DNA of 41,044 nt, from contig JAAYRL010000013.1 in the NCBI GenBank assembly GCA_012518795.1, forward strand, positions 1 through 41,044, written 5' to 3'. Each line of letters opens with the position of its first letter. The first letter of the stretch is position 1. This document shows, one piece after another, positions 35,292-41,044 of this stretch. The DNA comes from Clostridiaceae bacterium. Lineage in GTDB: Bacteria; Bacillota; Clostridia; Saccharofermentanales; DTU023. A program made the translations under genes and the position numbers. The notes beneath the pieces were generated by a model, which made no database searches, was not told where the DNA came from, and was given only the letters and a program-made list of their open reading frames with translations.

Positions 35292-36295
35292 GAATTTTAC
35301 ATGGTATGGTAGAAGTTGCAGGTCAGAATTATTATTCTGTTAAAGGACTGAAGAAATTAGGTCTAAAAGCTGATAGTGCGGTTTGGCGGAGCAATACTTT
35401 TGGTTATCCCGTAGAATATGACTTGTCTATTGGTAATAACAAATTTCTATATCCATTTTATCTACTGAAGATGATTTGGTTTTTTCTTTTAGCCATGTTT
35501 CGCTATGATTGTTTTCATTTTCATTTTGGACGCTCGCTGCTACCATTGAATCTAGATTTATTTATCTTGAAATTGTTCAAAAAGACAATATTTTTTGAAT
35601 ATCACGGTTCTGAATTAAGAGGTGCAATTTGCAATATACCATATGAGTATTTCATGCCGGATTCTACTAACCCTAGAAAGCAAAGGCTCTTTAAAAGAAT
35701 GGCTAAATATGCAGATGGTTTTATTCTTCATGATGCAGAACTAATTCCTCATTTGCCTGAAGGCAATGTTCCTGTTCATTTAGTTCCTTTAAGAGTAGAT
35801 CTAGAATTATTTACTACCGATAAGAAAACAACGAATTCTGTACCTAAGATTGTACACGCTCCAAGCAAGCGTTCCAGAAAAGGTACAAATTATTTATTAG
35901 AAGCTTTGAAGAAGATAGAGTTACAATATGAACTGATCTTGGTTGAAAATAAAACACAAGCAGAGGCTTTAGAAATTTATCAAGAAGCAGATATTGTTTT
36001 TGACCAAATTTCAGTAGGAACCTACGGTGTTTTTGCTATTGAAGCTATGGCTTTAGGAAAACCTGTTTTAACTTATATCAGTGATGAGATGAAAGAAAAA
36101 TTGCCTGATTCTTTACCTATCATTAGTGTGACACCTTATAACCTAAAAACAGAAATAGAAACGTTACTTGTCAATTCTGATCTTAGAAGAGAAATAGGAG
36201 ATAAGGGTAGAGAATATGTAAGAGAATTTCATGATTATAGAAAAAATGCTAAATTATTAAAAGATATTTATACAAGGGAGAAAATAAATGATTAA
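35288..36295 (+). CDS. Glycosyltransferase (GT-B, group 1-like)
   Basis: Second GT-B glycosyltransferase of the operon. The N-terminus has FHFHFGRSLLPLN and FFEYHGSELRG; the C-terminal donor domain has HAPSKRSRKGTNYLLEAL and GVFAIEAMALGKPVLTYI with two Glu in EX7E-like spacing. The length of 335 is normal. It starts within the stop of the preceding gene (4-base overlap) and its own stop overlaps the 36288 gene by 8 bases, so translation of these genes is coupled. The sugar is unknown. Confidence 0.85.
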   Translation: MRILHGMVEVAGQNYYSVKGLKKLGLKADSAVWRSNTFGYPVEYDLSIGNNKFLYPFYLLKMIWFFLLAMFRYDCFHFHFGRSLLPLNLDLFILKLFKKTIFFEYHGSELRGAICNIPYEYFMPDSTNPRKQRLFKRMAKYADGFILHDAELIPHLPEGNVPVHLVPLRVDLELFTTDKKTTNSVPKIVHAPSKRSRKGTNYLLEALKKIELQYELILVENKTQAEALEIYQEADIVFDQISVGTYGVFAIEAMALGKPVLTYISDEMKEKLPDSLPIISVTPYNLKTEIETLLVNSDLRREIGDKGREYVREFHDYRKNAKLLKDIYTREKIND

Positions 36296-37280
36296 AGTTG
36301 CTCTAATTGGTTTTGGTTATTGGGGACCCAATGTAGCCAGGAACTTATATAATAATAAAGAAATACATTTTAAATATATTTGTGATTTAAAAGAAAATCG
36401 TTTGGAAAAGGCGAAATCATTATATGCAGAATCTGTAATTTATACGAAAGATTTTCAAGAAATTATTGATGATAAGGAAATAGATGCCGTTTGTTTGGCT
36501 GTTGAAACTAGCAACCATTTTACTTTAGCTAAACAAGCACTGGAGGCTGGCAAACATGTCTATGTTGAAAAACCTTTTACTGATAAATTATCAGATGCGA
36601 TTGCCTTAAAAGAAATTGCTAATAAGAAAAATCTAAAAATACACGTTGACCATATTATGGTCTATCATCCTGTTATAAAAAAGATTAAAGAAATTATAGA
36701 TTCCGGAGATTTTGGTAAAATTCTTTATTTCGATTGTTCTAGAATAAATTTAGGAAAAATAAAAAATGATGTAAGTGCAATGTGGGATTTAAGTGTTCAT
36801 GATCTGTCAATTATTGATTATATTACTGATGGAGCTATTCCTAAGAAGATTGTTGCAATGGGAGAGAAATTTTATTCAACTAAACATTCCGTTAATTTCT
36901 TAAGCCTTCAATACGAAGATTTTTTAGCTAATATTACGGCAAGTTGGCTATCACCTATTAAAGAACGGCGAATTATTATTGCAGGCTCAAAGAAAATGCT
37001 TGTTTACGATGATGTTGATGTACTAAATAAATTGATTGTTTACGATAAAGGATTTGATTTAGAAAAACCCATAGCACAACAATTGGAATATGCTGATTAT
37101 GTCGTAAAAACCAGAATTGGCGATGCTATTATTCCACAGTTAAATCAAGAAGATGCACTTGGAAATAGCATAGAACATTTCAGGCAATGTATAGTTGAGG
37201 ATAGAGAATCTATAACCGGCGCTGAATCTGCTATTAGGATGATTACAATTCTAGAAAAGGCTGATGAGCAGTTACTATAA
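36288..37280 (+). CDS. Gfo/Idh/MocA-family oxidoreductase (WbpB/WlbA-like)
   Basis: NAD(P)-dependent nucleotide-sugar 3-dehydrogenase, cytoplasmic. The Rossmann motif GFGYWGPNVARN lies at 8-19; the conserved EKP is at 94-96 with active-site Lys95; a later DLSVHD places D167 and H171 in the catalytic region. The length of 330 is usual. AAGGGAG lies before the ATG. Together with the WbpE-like aminotransferase and WbpD-like acetyltransferase it completes the three-enzyme oxidise-transaminate-acetylate trio that converts UDP-GlcNAc uronic acid to the 2,3-diacetamido form. The first enzyme of that route is not visible here. Specificity is inferred from context. Confidence 0.88.
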   Translation: MIKVALIGFGYWGPNVARNLYNNKEIHFKYICDLKENRLEKAKSLYAESVIYTKDFQEIIDDKEIDAVCLAVETSNHFTLAKQALEAGKHVYVEKPFTDKLSDAIALKEIANKKNLKIHVDHIMVYHPVIKKIKEIIDSGDFGKILYFDCSRINLGKIKNDVSAMWDLSVHDLSIIDYITDGAIPKKIVAMGEKFYSTKHSVNFLSLQYEDFLANITASWLSPIKERRIIIAGSKKMLVYDDVDVLNKLIVYDKGFDLEKPIAQQLEYADYVVKTRIGDAIIPQLNQEDALGNSIEHFRQCIVEDRESITGAESAIRMITILEKADEQLL

Positions 37281-37321
37281 ACAATAATAAGTTAGTATTT
37301 TTGCTTATCTAAAATTATTAT

Positions 37322-38776
37322 ATGGAACAAGATAGAAAAGTAATTCAATTCTTAAAAGGCAGCTCGATTTTAATTATAGCGAATGTTGTTTTAAAGGCTA
37401 TAAATTTCTTTTTATTACCTTTATATACCGATTATCTTAATCCTACTGAGTTAGGCATAACAGATTTAATAACTACTTTCACATCTTTTTTATTTCCTAT
37501 CTTAGTAATGGGCTTAGACTCTGCTTTTAGTGCTTTTTTCTATGAACAAAAAACTGAAGAGCATCAAAAAAAAGTATTTAATACCATTTGGTTTACTCTG
37601 TTTTTGACTAGTATTATTCCTTTAATTTTAATATTTTTTGCGAGTAGGATTTCTTATCTCCTATTCGATACGACAGAACATGCTTGGCTAGTTAGAATTG
37701 CTCTTTTTTCAATTAGTATTAATTTATGGTATTTACCGTATTCTTTGACTTTAAGAATGCAAAATAAAATGGCAGCCTTTGGATTTGTCAATATAGTTGC
37801 ATCCATAACTCTGATTTTTTCTAATATCTTATTTCTGGTTATTTTTAATTTAAGCACCTATTCTTTAATTATTAGTACTTTTTTATCTCACCTTGTTCAA
37901 TTGATACTATACATCGTGATTTTAAAAGAAAGTCCTTCTAGAAATAAAATTGATAATAAGTTAAGAAAAGCAATGTTGAAATTTGCTATTCCTTTAGTAC
38001 CAACTGTTGTTTCAGCTTGGGCGTTGAGTATGTCGGATAGATTTATTATTAAGATGTATTTAGGAGAAGAAGCAGTAGGTATTTATGGTATTGCTGCAAG
38101 ATTTGCAGCTGTATTAGCCATAATTTCCGGTTCTGTACATACGGCTTATTCTGCTTTTGCTTTTAATAAAAAAGATGATGCTGATGCAAAAATTCAATTT
38201 AAAAGAGTTTTAAACGGATTCTTTTTTATATTATTGGTAATTTGTTTTACAGTCTCTTTATTTGGAAAACAAATCATAATTTTGATGACTAATAAAGCTT
38301 ATTATTCAGCTTTTTACATTTTGCCGGGTGTTCTATTTGGGCAATTGTCATACGCAGTGAATACAATTACCGGTTACGGTATCTCTTTTGCCAAAAAAAC
38401 AGTATATTCTTTAATTGCAACAACAGCTGGTGCATTGACTAGTATTGTTTTAAATTTCCTTTTAATTCCTCGATTTGGTTTGGTAGCATCGGGACATGTG
38501 AATTTTATTAGTTATTTAATAATGTGCATACTTGCTTATTATTTTTCTCAGAAAGTATATCCTTGTGACTACGGTATATGGAAAATTTTTGCTATAATGC
38601 TTTTGAGTTATTTTATGGTATATATTTCAATAGATTTGAATGTGTATATGAAACTGATAATTTGTTTTTTTAATTTGCTAATAATTTGTTTTTTGTTTAA
38701 AGATGTATTATTAGACTATCGTTTATTAGCTAAAGAAGTAACAATTAATATAAATAAGAAAAAAAGGAAAAAGTAA
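37322..38776 (+). CDS. wzx: Polysaccharide flippase, Wzx-like (MOP superfamily)
   Basis: Predicted lipid-linked oligosaccharide flippase that moves undecaprenyl-PP repeat units across the membrane. About 14 hydrophobic helices fill the 484 residues, starting with FLKGSSILIIANVVLKAINFF. The block LPLYTDYLNPTELGITDL is typical of the Wzx/RfbX branch. A basic tail (KKKRKK) ends the protein. There is no clear ribosome site before the ATG, but the stop is followed directly by the next ATG. It sits downstream of repeat-unit synthesis genes and upstream of a Wzy-like polymerase, as expected for a Wzx/Wzy system. Confidence 0.9.
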   Translation: MEQDRKVIQFLKGSSILIIANVVLKAINFFLLPLYTDYLNPTELGITDLITTFTSFLFPILVMGLDSAFSAFFYEQKTEEHQKKVFNTIWFTLFLTSIIPLILIFFASRISYLLFDTTEHAWLVRIALFSISINLWYLPYSLTLRMQNKMAAFGFVNIVASITLIFSNILFLVIFNLSTYSLIISTFLSHLVQLILYIVILKESPSRNKIDNKLRKAMLKFAIPLVPTVVSAWALSMSDRFIIKMYLGEEAVGIYGIAARFAAVLAIISGSVHTAYSAFAFNKKDDADAKIQFKRVLNGFFFILLVICFTVSLFGKQIIILMTNKAYYSAFYILPGVLFGQLSYAVNTITGYGISFAKKTVYSLIATTAGALTSIVLNFLLIPRFGLVASGHVNFISYLIMCILAYYFSQKVYPCDYGIWKIFAIMLLSYFMVYISIDLNVYMKLIICFFNLLIICFLFKDVLLDYRLLAKEVTININKKKRKK

Positions 38777-40180
38777 ATGTCAAATAATAATATTGCAAAT
38801 AGAAATATTGGATTTTTTCAAAAGTTTATTGTAGCAATTCTTTCGCTTCTTCCTGTTCTGGGGCACATAAGCATTACGACAATTAAATTGTTCGGTATAA
38901 CTTTAACTCCGTACCGTGTCTTCATACCGCTTATTTTCTTTTATTTTCTTTTTATGAATCTAAAAAATGGTTGGTCAGAATTTTTGTTAAATCTTAAGAG
39001 GAAATATGGTAAATATAATGTCTTTTTTGTAATAACTTTCTTGGCCTTTATGATTTATGGTCTAATATTACTTTTCCTAGCACCAATGGTAGACAAAAGA
39101 GCAGGTTTATTTGAACTGATTAATATAGGATTAGGCTTTCTTATGATTATTAATATATTTGAAATCAGCTTTATTGAGGGAGGACTTAAATTGTGGCTCA
39201 AGATATTAAAAATTGTTTTTTTTATTATATTGAGTCTAGGATTTATAGAAATAATAATGGGATTTCATTTGCCTTTTTCCCGGTATTCTGATCCGGAAAT
39301 TTTAAGATATTTTAGCTTACAAGAAAAAATTATAAACATTGCAACAGGTTTATATTATAATGAGAATGATTACAGTGCATTTATTGTATTGTTTTCTCCT
39401 ATAGTTTTATTCAAGGTAAATAAGAAATGCAGATTGCTAAATTTCCTTGGTTTAACATTGATTTCTATTGTTGTTTCACTCAATGATTCATGGATTTGCA
39501 TAATAGCTCTTTTAATAGGGATATTGTTTTGGGTTTTTCTTGAAAAATTTTCTCTGAAAAAAATTGTCCTATATTTGGGTAATATAATTATTAGTCATAC
39601 TATCATCTCTTCGCTCTTAGCGAGGTTCATCAACAAGCTTAATGATTACCGATACAAAAAAGCCAAAATTGGCTTGGATCAGTCTCGGAAATTTCGACCC
39701 AAAAAAGTTGTTGGTGCAATCGAGAAAGTTCAGCAGCAATTTGATGCAGCAAATAGCAAAATGGGTTCTCTTCATCAGAGAACAAATACATATTTAAGTT
39801 CGAGTTTAGAGATGTTTACTCAAACTTATGGTTTAGGATTTGGACCAGGCAGTTTCGGAAATGTGATAAAGCAAATGGATCAACCTAATTTACTATTAAA
39901 TCCGCATTGTTTATGGATAGAAATTCTAGTTCAATATGGTCTAATTATTTTTGTGTTATTTGTACTTTTTATCCTTAGCTTGTTTGTCCATATAATAAAG
40001 AAATATAGAGAAAAGCCTCACTCTTTGTTGAGTTTTGTTCTAACAATGGATTTAGTTTTTGTTTTTGTTGCTTTTTCATCGAGTAGCTGGTTAAATTCAC
40101 CTCTTATCTGGATTCCGATAGGCTTATCTCTAATCATGACCAGAAAAGATATAAATGTTTTATTAGATGATTTTAGTTAA
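38777..40180 (+). CDS. wzy: Polysaccharide polymerase, Wzy/O-antigen polymerase-like
   Basis: Predicted membrane polymerase that joins repeat units on the outer face. Ten or more hydrophobic helices cover 467 residues. A large hydrophilic loop between about residues 275 and 350 contains YGLGFGPGSFGNVI, close to the Gly-rich motif of Wzy/ligase proteins. Sequence identity in this family is always low, so the call rests on topology and position beside wzx. The ATG directly abuts the stop of the flippase gene; GGAAAAAG lies upstream. A strong hairpin at 40285-40316 ends the operon. Confidence 0.8.
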   Translation: MSNNNIANRNIGFFQKFIVAILSLLPVLGHISITTIKLFGITLTPYRVFIPLIFFYFLFMNLKNGWSEFLLNLKRKYGKYNVFFVITFLAFMIYGLILLFLAPMVDKRAGLFELINIGLGFLMIINIFEISFIEGGLKLWLKILKIVFFIILSLGFIEIIMGFHLPFSRYSDPEILRYFSLQEKIINIATGLYYNENDYSAFIVLFSPIVLFKVNKKCRLLNFLGLTLISIVVSLNDSWICIIALLIGILFWVFLEKFSLKKIVLYLGNIIISHTIISSLLARFINKLNDYRYKKAKIGLDQSRKFRPKKVVGAIEKVQQQFDAANSKMGSLHQRTNTYLSSSLEMFTQTYGLGFGPGSFGNVIKQMDQPNLLLNPHCLWIEILVQYGLIIFVLFVLFILSLFVHIIKKYREKPHSLLSFVLTMDLVFVFVAFSSSSWLNSPLIWIPIGLSLIMTRKDINVLLDDFS

Positions 40181-40284
40181 AGAGATTTAAGTAACGAATA
40201 TTTTACTTAAAAAACAAAACAATTCATGAGTATATTTCTTATACTAATAATTTTGGATAAGTTGAAGTAATAGGCATGAGGCTT

Positions 40285-40316
40285 AAAGTACAATATGTTT
40301 ATGCATATTGTACTTT
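40285..40316 (+). terminator. Strong hairpin ending the polysaccharide operon
   Basis: AAAGTACAATATG (40285-40297) and CATATTGTACTTT (40304-40316) form a perfect 13-bp stem with a 6-base loop, followed by GTTTGT. It lies 105 bases past the polymerase stop. Confidence 0.75.
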
Positions 40317-40339
40317 GTTTGTAGAGAGAATTAACATAT

Positions 40340-40368
40340 TTTACAGCAACAGAATAATTCTATAGTAT
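40340..40368 (+). promoter_or_regulatory. Putative promoter of the secreted-protein gene
   Basis: TTTACA (40340-40345), a 17-base spacer and TAGTAT (40363-40368) lie about 80 bases before the 40448 ATG. The -35 box is good; the -10 box matches four of six. Confidence 0.4.
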
Positions 40369-40447
40369 ATAAAGGATGTGAATTTAGTTTTAGTAAATTA
40401 CAGCTGAAAATTATTTTTCGGTTTAACAAAATATCAAAGGACATACA

Positions 40448-41044
40448 ATGCGCAAAGAGAAAAGAAGGTTATTAATAATAACAACAATCTTCTTACTATT
40501 ATTTTTTCTACCCGGTCAAAAGGTGTTAGCATCCGATTTAGATGAAGCATCAACTGTTACATCTTCTACTGCACATGATCCCAGTTCTACAGAGGGAACG
40601 ATCGCCCCTGACTTCTTGGAAGACATGTCAAATTCTGAATCAGATTTGGCAATGTCGGAAGTTGAGCAGGAGGAAGAGATAGTGCCTGAACCGGATTCGA
40701 AAATGCCGGAATCTAAATCGCAAGAAGGGACTAGATCTGGACCGGACTCACCTGAAGAAGATAGCGAATTTACAGAAGAACCAACCGTTGAATCATCAGA
40801 AGATCTAGCAACGGGCTCAGGAGAAGAGGTCAAGAATAATTCTGAAGACAAAGCAGCTGACTCTGTAGACCAGTCATCTGAGAAACCCGAGGCAGAGGAA
40901 GCAGCAGAAGATCTCTTGGGCGAACTTTTGGCTGGAACATTAGCAGAATTAACCGAAGAAGCAGCAGAAGAATTTCCCTCAAGCAGAACAAAGAGTGTTG
41001 AAAATAATATGGTCATGTTTACTGCTGCCGCACCGGTACCACCA
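40448..41044 (+). CDS. Secreted acidic Ser/Glu/Pro-rich surface protein, 5' part (runs off window)
   Basis: The frame stays open from ATG 40448 to the end of the window (199 codons, no stop). The first 28 residues form a signal peptide: basic MRKEKRR, a hydrophobic core, then VLA before the likely cleavage after residue 28. What follows is highly acidic and disordered, rich in Glu, Ser, Asp and Pro, with no Cys. It ends in MVMFTAAAPVPP, where a folded domain may begin. AGGA lies six bases before the ATG. The layout suits the stalk-like N-terminal region of a wall-attached adhesin or Cna-B/SpaA-type protein, but no anchor or repeat is visible because the gene is cut. It follows the polysaccharide operon behind its own promoter. 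Confidence 0.75.
   Translation, partial: MRKEKRRLLIITTIFLLLFFLPGQKVLASDLDEASTVTSSTAHDPSSTEGTIAPDFLEDMSNSESDLAMSEVEQEEEIVPEPDSKMPESKSQEGTRSGPDSPEEDSEFTEEPTVESSEDLATGSGEEVKNNSEDKAADSVDQSSEKPEAEEAAEDLLGELLAGTLAELTEEAAEEFPSSRTKSVENNMVMFTAAAPVPP

Noticed and set aside
40516-41016. 166-codon minus-strand Ser-rich open frame
   Set aside because: It is the antisense of the Glu/Ser-rich secreted protein, whose signal peptide, ribosome site and promoter support the plus strand.

Overview
The window is a low-GC, AT-rich chromosomal segment from what looks like a fermentative, anaerobic Gram-positive bacterium of the Clostridia. The evidence is lipoprotein signal peptides with classic lipoboxes, strong GGAGG-type ribosome binding sites, frequent TTG/GTG starts, a butyryl/4-hydroxybutyrate-type CoA-transferase, ABC systems with lipoprotein binding proteins, and a secreted acidic surface protein. 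Genus cannot be fixed from the sequence alone. No rRNA, tRNA, CRISPR array, IS element or phage module was seen.

Layout. 1-3225: a three-gene ABC importer (binding lipoprotein, permease, ATPase) behind a hairpin leader. 3266-4639: mgtE magnesium channel, whose 3' end is tandemly duplicated. 5055-6566: a repeat-containing lipoprotein, followed by two palindromic repeats and a terminator. 6843-8680 (minus): CoA-transferase and a MaoC-type hydratase. 9202-10831: a two-gene cassette of an ImmA/IrrE metalloprotease and a DUF4411 PIN-domain protein, which looks like a toxin-antitoxin or stress module. 10944-13094 (minus): MFS sugar symporter and glycerophosphodiester phosphodiesterase. 13347-14123: zinc-ribbon membrane protein. 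14212-16107 (minus): a MATE exporter with an N-terminal frameshift in a T7 run, preceded by a Cys-rich small protein whose frame stays open for 82 codons past its stop; this locus looks damaged. 16144-19618 (minus): a heterodimeric ABC exporter with an octamer-repeat leader. 19896-25805 (minus): alpha/beta hydrolase, AlbA/Schlafen-type regulator and an M16C (PreP-like) protease.

25935-40180 is a surface-polysaccharide cluster of the Wzx/Wzy type. It holds three glycosyltransferases, a membrane-bound 4,6-dehydratase, a first aminotransferase and a phosphoglycosyl transferase (together resembling the EpsC/EpsN/EpsL or PglF/PglE/PglC bacillosamine-type route). It also holds an acyltransferase-3, and an acetyltransferase, aminotransferase and Gfo/Idh oxidoreductase trio (WbpD/WbpE/WbpB-like, diacetamido-sugar type). 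The flippase and polymerase come last, and a strong hairpin ends the cluster. An acidic secreted protein begins at 40448 and runs off the window.

A recurring oddity is that many otherwise ordinary proteins here carry short, in-frame, hydrophilic tandem repeats (SDKKN, NKQAN, QQDYEP, DQGS and similar), and intergenic spaces carry imperfect palindromic or direct repeats.
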